Origin: Streptosporangiaceae bacterium
Lineage (GTDB): Bacteria; Actinomycetota; Actinomycetes; Streptosporangiales; Streptosporangiaceae
Assembly (NCBI GenBank): GCA_025934635.1
Contig: JAICWX010000213.1
Coordinates: 1-15,259 of the forward strand
Reading direction: 5' to 3'
Length of the DNA stretch: 15,259 nucleotides
Below are positions 6,959-12,505 of this stretch, one piece after another. A program made the translations under genes and the position numbers. The notes under the pieces were generated by a model. The model ran no database searches, had not been told where the DNA came from, and worked only from the letters and a program-made list of their open reading frames with translations. Numbering within the stretch: position 1 is the stretch's first letter; every line of letters starts with the position of its first letter.

Positions 6959-6983
6959 GTTTGCTGCCGGTGAGCACGGGTAG
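6959..6983 (+). promoter_or_regulatory. SigB/SigF-like promoter for the DUF3040-like/ANTAR unit
   Basis: GTTT (6959-6962), 15 bases, GGGTAG (6978-6983): same spacing and same -10 as the promoter at 5737-5761. It predicts a start near 6990 and a leader of about 59 bases that contains the alternative hairpins at 7005-7036. Confidence 0.68.
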
Positions 6984-7004
6984 GCGATGGTTTCCCGCGG
7001 CCGC

Positions 7005-7036
7005 GATCCTTACGGCGCAGGATCCTTGGTAAGGAT
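7005..7036 (+). promoter_or_regulatory. Alternative hairpins covering the ribosome site
   Basis: GATCCTT occurs twice (7005-7011 and 7021-7027) before TAAGGAT (7030-7036). ATCCTTA (7006-7012) can pair with TAAGGAT, the nearer ATCCTT (7022-7027) can pair with AAGGAT across a three-base loop, and GATCCT (7005-7010) can instead pair with AGGATC (7019-7024). These folds exclude one another. AAGGA is the only ribosome-site-like sequence before the gene, so the structures could hide or free it. Confidence 0.4.
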
Positions 7037-7048
7037 GTGACTGTCAGA

Positions 7049-7552
7049 ATGAGCCTGCCCGTTTGCCAGCAGCGCGTACTAGATCGGATGGAAGGCGCCC
7101 TGCGGGCCAGCGAGCCTCATCTGACCTCCATGTACGCGATCTTCACCAGGCTCAATGCCACCGAGCCCGTCCGGACCGAGCGGCTGACGCGCAAACGGCT
7201 GCGGTGGATCCAGCCGGGCACGGCCATGTACGCGATCGTGCTGATTCCCGTCATGTTCGCCGCGATCATCGTGGGCGCGCTGCTCGGCGGCGGCGCGCGC
7301 AATGCGACCGCCTGCGAGGCGAGCTACTCGGTGGGCGGCGTCTCGCCGCTGACCACCCGGCCCTCCTGCCCGGCCAAGGCCGCGGTCGCGAAGAACGCGG
7401 TCCGCAAGACGATCTCCGCGACCGCGCGGCTGGCCTGCGGCACCAGCGGGCAGGCCGCGGCCCGGTTCACCACGCTGGCCGTCGGCGGCCAGGCGCTTCC
7501 CCCAGCCGTCCGGATCGGCGCGCTCGCCGCGGGCCCGCCCAGGGCGTGCTAG
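7049..7552 (+). CDS. DUF3040-like membrane protein
   Basis: A 167-residue protein with a conserved N-terminus (MSLPVCQQRVLDRMEGALRA, residues 1-20) resembling the DUF3040 pattern of actinobacterial membrane proteins. A basic stretch (RLTRKRLRW) precedes a single strong membrane helix at about residues 59-82, and a Cys-containing Ala/Thr-rich tail (Cys89, Cys107 and later ones) follows, probably outside the cell. The start is uncertain: a GTG at 7037 adds four residues but sits one base from AAGGA, while ATG at 7049 gives the family-like N-terminus at a long 13-base spacing. The GAF-ANTAR gene starts 20 bases after the stop, indicating an operon. Function unknown. Confidence 0.8.
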   Translation: MSLPVCQQRVLDRMEGALRASEPHLTSMYAIFTRLNATEPVRTERLTRKRLRWIQPGTAMYAIVLIPVMFAAIIVGALLGGGARNATACEASYSVGGVSPLTTRPSCPAKAAVAKNAVRKTISATARLACGTSGQAAARFTTLAVGGQALPPAVRIGALAAGPPRAC

Positions 7553-7572
7553 GAATGACCTAGGAGGAACTG

Positions 7573-8292
7573 GTGCCGATCGAGCAGCTCGGGCATGAGG
7601 CGGCGGAGCTACTGAGCCTCACCAGCGGCGGTGAGGCGAGGTCGCTGAACAAGCTGGCCGAGCTCGCCGCCTGGCAGGTGCCCTCATGCTCGGGGGCGCA
7701 CGCCGCCGTCTGGCTCGACGGCGAGCTGGCCGGCTCCGCGGCCACCCATCCCGACCTGGCCGAGCTCGCCGACCTCCAGCTGACCGCCGGAGCCGGCCCG
7801 CTCATGGAGGCGGCCGGCGCAGGCGTGGCCGTGAGCTGCCCGGACACGCTGGAGGAGACCCGCTGGCCCGACTTCGCCGAGGCGGCGCTGCGGCGCGGCG
7901 TACGGTGCTCGGTTCACCTGGTGCGGGAACTTCCGCGCGGCGCCCTGGTGCTCTCGCTGTTCGGCGTGCGTCCCGGCGTGCTGGACGCCGAGTCCGTTCC
8001 GGTGGCCGACATGCTGGCCGCGTTCGGCGGGGCGATGCTGACCAACGCCACCGCCTACCACCAGGCGCAGCGGACCGCCAGCCAGCTCAAGGACGCGGTA
8101 GTGGCGCGATCGGTCGTTGACCAGGCCAAGGGCATCTTGATGCACGCGCTCGGCTGCGACGCTGAAGAGGCGCTCAAGCGCCTGCGCCAGGAATCACAGC
8201 GCCGCCACGTCAAGGTCACCGAAGTGGCCACCGAGGTCGTGGCCTCCTACGGCGGCGAGGACCCGAAGCCCCGGCCGGGCCGGCAGGCCTAG
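7573..8292 (+). CDS. GAF-ANTAR antitermination regulator
   Basis: A 239-residue cytoplasmic regulator. A GAF-like sensory domain spans about residues 20-160. An ANTAR RNA-binding domain occupies about 170-226, with the typical three-helix pattern (ARSVVDQAKGILMHALGCDA, EEALKRLRQESQ, KVTEVATEVV). ANTAR proteins bind paired hairpins in nascent RNA and prevent termination of target genes. The GTG start has TAGGAGGA four to five bases upstream. It follows the DUF3040-like gene by 20 bases and is probably driven by the promoter at 6959. Its stop codon overlaps that of the convergent phosphatase gene in the palindrome CTAG. No ligand can be predicted for the GAF domain. Confidence 0.93.
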   Translation: MPIEQLGHEAAELLSLTSGGEARSLNKLAELAAWQVPSCSGAHAAVWLDGELAGSAATHPDLAELADLQLTAGAGPLMEAAGAGVAVSCPDTLEETRWPDFAEAALRRGVRCSVHLVRELPRGALVLSLFGVRPGVLDAESVPVADMLAAFGGAMLTNATAYHQAQRTASQLKDAVVARSVVDQAKGILMHALGCDAEEALKRLRQESQRRHVKVTEVATEVVASYGGEDPKPRPGRQA

Positions 8293-9770
8293 CCGGCGTC
8301 CGGCACGATCCTGGCGACCAGGATCGTCATGTCGTCGCGCAGGTCGTCCCGGGAGAAACGGGACACGAGATCCTGCACCATCTTGACGGTCTGGGCGGCG
8401 GGCCGCCCGGCCGCGCCGGCCAGGCCGTCAGCCAGGTCGTCCTCGAAATACCGCTGATCGGGGCTGCGGGCCTCGGTGACCCCGTCGGAAAAGAAGAAAA
8501 GCTGGTCCCCGGGCCCCAGCTCGACGCTCTCCCGTTCGGGCTCGGCGTCCGGGAACAGGCCGAGCGGGAGGCCGCCGCCGCTCATCATGTCGATCTGGCC
8601 GTCCGGGCGGATGACCGCCGGGCCGGGATGACCGGAGCTGGCCAGCTCTCCCGTCCACTTTCCGTGGTCACCGCGCCGCAGGTAGGCGAGCTTGACGGTG
8701 ACGAAGCGGTCCTCGTAGTCGCCGGCCAGGATGACCTCGTTCGCCTTGGCCAGGACGTCAACCGGGTCCGGGTTCCAGTGCGCGATGGCCCGGATCGCGT
8801 GCCGGGCGGCCGCGGTCATCGCGGCGGCTTCCTGTCCCTTGCCGCACACGTCGCCGACGGCCACGGCCCAGCCGTCCTGGACCGGGAAGACGTCGTAGAA
8901 GTCGCCGCTGACCTCCAGGTTCTCCCCGGCCGGGATATAGGCCGCGGACAGCTCGAGCCCCGCCACGTCCGGCAGCCGGGCCGGGAGCAGGCTGCCCTGC
9001 AGCGCCTCGGCCACCACCGAGCGGTGCCGGAACATGCGGTCCACCCGGATCGCGACGCCCAGGTGCCGGCCGAGTTCGGTGGCCAGGGTCACGTCGGCGG
9101 CGGTGAACCGGCCCTCGGCCGGCTGCCGGGCCAGGGTCAGCACGCCGTAGCCGTCATCTCCGTCCGCTACCGGGACGCTCAGCAGCGCGGCCACCTCGAG
9201 CAGCGCCGTCAGCGGCGTCCCGTCCGGGGCGGCGCCGAGGACCCCGGTGCCGCCCAGGACCGGCAGCCCGGCATCGGGCAGGACCACGGGACGCGCGGTG
9301 GCATGAACCCGGGCGGGCACTGACCCGGCCGGCGGGTCGATATCCCGTACCATCCTGGCCAGCTCGTCCGGCTGCTCGCCGGCCGGGCCGATCGCGAACT
9401 GGCGCCGGAGCTGCCCGGACCGGTCGATGTCGACGATGATCCAGCTGGCGATCTCGCCCGCCAGCAGCCGGGCGCAGCGCTGCACGGTCACTGCCTCGCT
9501 GAACGTGCTGTTGTCCAGCAGCAGCCTGGTCACCGCGGTGATCATGTCCATCCGGCGGGTCACGGAGGCGGTGCTGTCTACCGCGGCATCCAGTTCCGTG
9601 AACGCGGCCTCGAGGAGCACGCGCGCGTCAGCGCCGGGCCGCCTGGCGGCCCGGCGCAGCGCATCGCGCCGCCCGGCTAGCTCGGCGGAATCGGTATAAG
9701 AGCCATTCGGCCAGGTGTCTTGCGACATCTCTCCAGACCATCGTCCCCGCTGAAACGCCTGTAGCCCCAT
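8289..9770 (-). CDS. GAF-SpoIIE (PP2C-type) serine phosphatase
   Basis: A 493-residue soluble protein with a short N-terminal helical region, a GAF-like sensor (about 70-245) and a C-terminal PP2C/SpoIIE domain (about 265-490). The metal-binding and catalytic motifs are intact: SGDFYD (288-293), GDVCGKG (306-312), SSGHPGP (378-384), FSDGVTEA (427-434) and DDMTILV (479-485). Proteins of this class, like RsbU and RsbP, remove phosphate from STAS anti-anti-sigma factors and so release SigB-type sigma factors. No STAS or RsbW-type gene is next to it here. The start is uncertain: ATG at 9770 has no clear ribosome site, while ATG at 9728 (479 residues) has GGAG but only two bases away. Upstream is the strong hairpin at 9822. 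Confidence 0.92.
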   Translation of the reverse strand: MGLQAFQRGRWSGEMSQDTWPNGSYTDSAELAGRRDALRRAARRPGADARVLLEAAFTELDAAVDSTASVTRRMDMITAVTRLLLDNSTFSEAVTVQRCARLLAGEIASWIIVDIDRSGQLRRQFAIGPAGEQPDELARMVRDIDPPAGSVPARVHATARPVVLPDAGLPVLGGTGVLGAAPDGTPLTALLEVAALLSVPVADGDDGYGVLTLARQPAEGRFTAADVTLATELGRHLGVAIRVDRMFRHRSVVAEALQGSLLPARLPDVAGLELSAAYIPAGENLEVSGDFYDVFPVQDGWAVAVGDVCGKGQEAAAMTAAARHAIRAIAHWNPDPVDVLAKANEVILAGDYEDRFVTVKLAYLRRGDHGKWTGELASSGHPGPAVIRPDGQIDMMSGGGLPLGLFPDAEPERESVELGPGDQLFFFSDGVTEARSPDQRYFEDDLADGLAGAAGRPAAQTVKMVQDLVSRFSRDDLRDDMTILVARIVPDAG

Positions 9771-9789
9771 GGGCCCCAGCCCCGCCCAA

Positions 9790-9817
9790 ATCCTACCGGC
9801 AGGCGGCCCGGGTTCAG
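9790..9817 (-). promoter_or_regulatory. Weak housekeeping-like promoter for the phosphatase gene
   Basis: On the minus strand CTGAAC (9817-9812), 16 bases, TAGGAT (9795-9790). The -10 fits TANNNT; the -35 is poor. It lies just downstream of the hairpin at 9822-9855, so the phosphatase gene would have its own start. With this promoter the ATG at 9770 would have a leader of only about 13 bases. Confidence 0.28.
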
Positions 9818-9821
9818 ACGC

Positions 9822-9855
9822 GCAGATCCGCCGGGGCGTGCCCCGGCGGATCTGC
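9822..9855 (-). terminator. Perfect 15-base-pair hairpin between the GlsB-like and phosphatase genes
   Basis: GCAGATCCGCCGGGG (9822-9836), loop CGTG, then CCCCGGCGGATCTGC (9841-9855): 15 uninterrupted base pairs. It lies 37 bases past the stop of the GlsB-like gene on the minus strand and upstream of the phosphatase start. The plus-strand side is followed by a pyrimidine-rich CTTGCTTCT tail; the minus-strand side has no T-run. It most likely ends the sigma/DUF6458/GlsB transcript. Confidence 0.8.
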
Positions 9856-9891
9856 CTTGCTTCTAGGTACTGGCCGCTGTCGGCCTGCCTG

Positions 9892-10212
9892 CTAGCGGCG
9901 CCAGGCCGGCCGGCGGTAGCGGGCACGCGAGCGCGACCGGGTGCGGCCGCGGCTGTAACCGAAGCCGCGGGTAGCGAACAAGCCGACGACCAGCGCCGCC
10001 AGCAGCACGGCCACGATGAACGTGATGATGGTGTGCCCGGCGCCGAGCAGCGCGGCGGTCAGGATCCCGCCGACGACGGCGGCCACGATGCCGATGAGGA
10101 TCGTCACGATGATCCCGATGTGCTGGCGCCCGGGAACTACCAGGCGGGCAACCGCGCCGACCACGAGTCCGATGAGAATCCACCAGATGATGGTGGCAAT
10201 GGTGATAGTCAT
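9892..10212 (-). CDS. GlsB/YeaQ/YmgE-like stress membrane protein with an Arg-rich tail
   Basis: A 106-residue membrane protein of the transglycosylase-associated (GlsB/YeaQ/YmgE) family: three hydrophobic helices at about residues 4-26, 32-57 and 60-81, with the family features GLVVGAVARLVVPG (15-28) and GIVAAVVGG (41-49). Family members are induced by general stress, though their biochemical role is unclear despite the name. Usual length is about 80-95; here residues 81-106 form an extra tail with eleven arginines and several serines, which could bind nucleic acid or membrane lipid heads. The ATG has AGGAGA six bases upstream. It lies 103 bases after the DUF6458 gene on the same strand. Confidence 0.9.
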   Translation of the reverse strand: MTITIATIIWWILIGLVVGAVARLVVPGRQHIGIIVTILIGIVAAVVGGILTAALLGAGHTIITFIVAVLLAALVVGLFATRGFGYSRGRTRSRSRARYRRPAWRR

Positions 10213-10290
10213 GATTTCTCCTGTTGGGCCTTAAATTGGGTTCGCTTTGTGGGCTTACCGGGACGAGGCCCCCCTGCCGCGTCGCCTGCG

Positions 10291-10311
10291 GGCGCCGGTG
10301 CTCGTGGCGCC
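10291..10311 (-). terminator. GC-rich inverted repeat after the DUF6458 gene
   Basis: GGCGCC (10291-10296) and GGCGCC (10306-10311) are self-complementary and flank a nine-base loop just past the DUF6458 stop on the minus strand. It could weaken read-through into the GlsB-like gene. There is no T-run, and alternative pairings exist. Confidence 0.3.
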
Positions 10312-10315
10312 GGCG

Positions 10316-10720
10316 TCATTCGTCGTAGACGTCTTCGATGACCTCCGTCTCGGTAACGGGCCGTACCTCGGTACCGAGGTCCCGGGTGACCGGGGCCGTC
10401 TCGACGTGATCGGCTGCGCTGCCCGCCGTGCCCGCGGCGGGCAGGCCCGCCTGGACGCGAGTGTCAGCCGGGTTCCGGTTGACGTAGGCCGGATAGGTGA
10501 TGTCCTCCACCCGGGCTCCCCGCAGCCGCCGGGTCCGGCGGGTGAACACCCGCTGTCCGACCAGGGCGTAGCCGCGCCGCGGGATCGCGACCCCGATGAT
10601 GCCGATGATGATCAGCACCCAGCCGGCCGTGTGCAGGTTGAAGACCGAGGTATTGGTGGTCACGGCGAACGCGAGGATCGCGCCGACCGCGATCAGTGCT
10701 AGTCCCACTCCGGTTTTCAT
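10316..10720 (-). CDS. DUF6458-like two-helix membrane protein
   Basis: A 134-residue protein beginning with two membrane helices at about residues 3-20 (GVGLALIAVGAILAFAV) and 31-47 (AGWVLIIIGIIGVAI) joined by the short loop TTNTSVFNLHT, the pattern of actinobacterial DUF6458 proteins. A basic segment (FTRRTRRLRGAR) follows, predicting a cytoplasmic C-terminus, then a Thr/Ala-rich, acidic tail ending EVIEDVYDE. The ATG has GAAAGGA five to six bases before it. It starts 34 bases after the sigma factor stop on the same strand, so it is probably co-transcribed with it. Function unknown; the pairing with a stress sigma factor and a GlsB-like protein suggests envelope stress. Confidence 0.85.
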   Translation of the reverse strand: MKTGVGLALIAVGAILAFAVTTNTSVFNLHTAGWVLIIIGIIGVAIPRRGYALVGQRVFTRRTRRLRGARVEDITYPAYVNRNPADTRVQAGLPAAGTAGSAADHVETAPVTRDLGTEVRPVTETEVIEDVYDE

Positions 10721-10754
10721 GGTGGTCCTTTCGCTGGCAGGACGCCGTAGTTCG

Positions 10755-11648
10755 TCAGGCCGTAGCGGCTGAGGGGGGAGTGTCGGTCTCGGCGGAATCG
10801 AGCAGCCGGCCCTTCAGGTGGGTCAGCGCCCGGGTCAGGAGCCTGGAGACGTGCATCTGCGAGATGCCGAGCCGGTCGCCGATCTCGGTCTGGGTGAGGT
10901 TGCCGTAGAAGCGCATGACCAGGATGCGCTGCTCACGTTCGGGCAGTTCCTCCCAGTGCGCGTTGACCGCCTCCATGTCGATGGTGTGGGTCATGGCGGG
11001 GTCGTCGTCGCCGAGCATGTCCGCGAGCAGGGCCGGGTCGTCCCGGTCCGACAGCGGGGCGTCGAGCGAGTAGGTGCTGAACACCAGGTCCGCCTGGCGG
11101 GCCTCCTGCATGTCGTCCGCGCTGACGCCGAGCCGCTCGGCCAGTTCCGCCTCCGTAGGCGGGCGGCCCAGCTGCTGGGTGAGCTCTTCGGAGGCCTTGC
11201 GCAGCGAGAGGAGCAGTTCCTGGGCGGACCGGCGGACGTGGATCTGCCAGCGCTTGTCCCGGAAGTGACGCTTGATCTCGCCGCTGATACAGGGCTGCGC
11301 GTAGGCGGAGAGGCTGTCGCCGACCTCGGGGTTGTAGTTGTTGATCGCCTTGAGCAGGCCGACGTACCCGACCTGCATGAGGTCTTCGGTCGGTTCCGGG
11401 CTGCCGCGGTACTGCCGGACGCAGGAGCGGACCAGCCGCTGGTAACGATCCACGATGATCTCGCAGGCGGCGGCGCGCAGCTCGCTGTCTCTGGGCAGCG
11501 CGCGGATCTTGGCGAGCAGGGCGTTATCGGAGAGCTCTTTCAGCTCCGCGCGCGACCCTGGAATGCTGCCGGTGTCCGGGGCGGTGCCAAGACCCGCGGC
11601 GCCGGCGGCGGTCGTATCTGCGACCGGCTTCTGGAGGGTTCCCCTCAT
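10755..11648 (-). CDS. RNA polymerase sigma factor, SigB/SigF/SigG family
   Basis: A 297-residue group 3 sigma factor. Region 2 is at about residues 64-140 (EDLMQVGYVGLLKAINNYNP at 88-107, then GEIKRHFRDKRWQIHVRR). Region 3 is at about 142-215 (LGRPPTEAELAERLGVS). Region 4 is at about 233-283 (LPEREQRILVMRFYGNLTQ, then the helix-turn-helix TEIGDRLGISQMHVSRLLTR). The family directs general-stress and differentiation genes from GTTT/GGGTA promoters, and such motifs precede other genes in this window. ATG at 11648 is chosen for AAGGAGG eight bases upstream; an upstream in-frame start at 11741 would run through the operator. The first 35 residues are an Ala/Gly-rich extension. No anti-sigma gene is adjacent, unlike many relatives. 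Confidence 0.95.
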   Translation of the reverse strand: MRGTLQKPVADTTAAGAAGLGTAPDTGSIPGSRAELKELSDNALLAKIRALPRDSELRAAACEIIVDRYQRLVRSCVRQYRGSPEPTEDLMQVGYVGLLKAINNYNPEVGDSLSAYAQPCISGEIKRHFRDKRWQIHVRRSAQELLLSLRKASEELTQQLGRPPTEAELAERLGVSADDMQEARQADLVFSTYSLDAPLSDRDDPALLADMLGDDDPAMTHTIDMEAVNAHWEELPEREQRILVMRFYGNLTQTEIGDRLGISQMHVSRLLTRALTHLKGRLLDSAETDTPPSAATA

Positions 11649-11693
11649 CAAGGTGGCCTCCTTAGGACCCTGGGAATTACGGACGAGTAGGGT

Positions 11694-11717
11694 GTGCCCG
11701 ACCCTGGGCGAATAAAC
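11694..11717 (-). promoter_or_regulatory. Weak SigB-like promoter of the sigma gene (possible autoregulation)
   Basis: On the minus strand GTTT (11717-11714), 14 bases, GGGCAC (11699-11694), one base off GGGTAC. It lies about 46 bases before the sigma ATG and just downstream of the CRP-type palindrome. SigB-type genes often carry such an autoregulated promoter, but the match is imperfect. Confidence 0.3.
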
Positions 11718-11725
11718 GTCATGGT

Positions 11726-11743
11726 GTGTGACGCTCGTCACAC
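11726..11743. promoter_or_regulatory. CRP/GlxR-type operator palindrome between the sigma and whiB genes
   Basis: GTGTGACGCTCGTCACAC is a perfect 18-base palindrome (8+2+8) and contains the exact CRP consensus TGTGA-N6-TCACA. It lies in the 291-base divergent region, 78 bases before the sigma ATG and about 197 before the whiB ATG. Relative to the weak plus-strand promoter at 11760-11788 its centre would be near -60, the usual position for class I activation. The rest of this gap shows nothing else I can name. Confidence 0.7.
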
Positions 11744-11759
11744 TCGCCTGGTTTCCGGG

Positions 11760-11788
11760 TTGACAAACCGCCGCCGTCGCCGCATCCT
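11760..11788 (+). promoter_or_regulatory. Possible whiB promoter
   Basis: TTGACA (11760-11765) is a perfect -35; 17 bases later CATCCT (11783-11788) is a weak -10. It would leave a leader of about 145 bases before the whiB ATG. The poor -10 would suit an activator-dependent promoter, in line with the palindrome just upstream. Confidence 0.3.
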
Positions 11789-11939
11789 GCGCGACCCGCG
11801 TGATACGCGGGCGAAATTAACGCGGCCGGCGAGGTGTAGACGGCGCCCGTCCGGGAACCCGAATGGCCGCTGCACTGTGGGCACCGATCATGACATCAGC
11901 TGCAGACCCCTGTGAGGCTCCGACCTTGAAGGACGTGCG

Positions 11940-12230
11940 ATGACCGCGACCGGGAGCGCCACGAACTGGCGATCAGCCGCCGCCTGCCTGCTGGCGGACC
12001 CCGACCTGTTCTTCCCGATCTCCTCGGCCGGCCCGGCGGAACGCCAGATCAGGCGGGCCAAGACGATCTGCGGCGGGTGCCCGGTGCGGGAAAGGTGCCT
12101 GGAGTTCGCGCTCAGCCACGAGCTGACCTACGGCATCTGGGGCGGCACCACCCCCGAGGACCGGCAGCGCGACCGCCGCCGTAAGCGGCGCGCCGCCGCC
12201 GCGGCGGCCAAGCGGACGGTCGCCGCCTAG
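11940..12230 (+). CDS. WhiB-family iron-sulfur transcription regulator
   Basis: A 96-residue WhiB-like protein. The four cluster cysteines are Cys16, Cys44, Cys47 and Cys53 in the pattern C-x27-CxxC-x5-C. ADPDLFFPISSAGPA (19-33) and the turn GIWGG (65-69) are typical, and the tail (about 75-92) is strongly Arg/Lys-rich for DNA binding. Family members bind a 4Fe-4S cluster sensitive to NO and oxygen and act with the primary sigma factor. The DPDLFFP and SGP-like segments recall WhiB1 more than other subgroups, but the middle and the tail are divergent, so I give no number. ATG has GAAGGA six to seven bases upstream. It is divergent from the sigma gene, with a CRP-type site between them. Confidence 0.95.
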   Translation: MTATGSATNWRSAAACLLADPDLFFPISSAGPAERQIRRAKTICGGCPVRERCLEFALSHELTYGIWGGTTPEDRQRDRRRKRRAAAAAAKRTVAA

Positions 12231-12395
12231 GGCGTGTGCTGAACGCCCGTCAACTGTCTCTGACGATTCATTGGTTGTGGCAATCTACTCCCGTCGCCGC
12301 GGGTTTCTGGCCACGATGACCCTGCAGCCGCCGGGGCGGTGCGCTCGCCCCGCTCGGATCCGGCACCGGCCCGGGTCTGGCGCCGTGGATCTCGC

Positions 12396-12474
12396 TTATC
12401 CGGTGGATAGGGATTATCCGGTGGATCCGGTACCCCAGGGCTGCCTCAATCCACCGGGTAAGCCGGATCCACCG
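12396..12474. repeat. Symmetric four-copy repeat, probable bidirectional terminator, between convergent genes
   Basis: TTATCCGGTGGAT is repeated exactly at 12396-12408 and 12414-12426 (period 18). The core ATCCACCG, its reverse complement, appears at 12449-12456 and 12467-12474, also with period 18. CGGTGGATCCGG (12419-12430) and CCGGATCCACCG (12463-12474) are a perfect 12-base inverted repeat. The two halves can fold into one long imperfect hairpin around a 22-base loop. It sits in the 275-base gap between the convergent whiB and kinase genes, whose other bases (12231-12395) show no convincing gene. Termination of both transcripts is the simplest role; a protein-binding cluster is an alternative. 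Confidence 0.75.
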
Positions 12475-12505
12475 TGTTAACCGGGCCGCCTGCGGCTGCT
12501 GGTAC

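Noticed and set aside
8628..9323. Long plus-strand open frame inside the phosphatase gene
   Set aside because: All PP2C and GAF motifs lie on the minus strand; this frame is compositionally biased and has no ribosome site or domain.
10213..10290. Possible SigB-like promoter before the GlsB-like gene (CGGTAA at 10260-10255, minus strand)
   Set aside because: No GNNT element occurs 14-16 bases upstream, so only half the motif is present.
10818..11690. 290-codon plus-strand open frame antisense to the sigma factor
   Set aside because: The sigma factor regions 2-4 on the minus strand explain the sequence; the antisense frame shows no recognisable motif.
12271..12480. 69-codon open frame after whiB
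   Set aside because: No ribosome site; half of it is the symmetric repeat at 12396-12474, and its Pro/Arg-rich translation has no family likeness.
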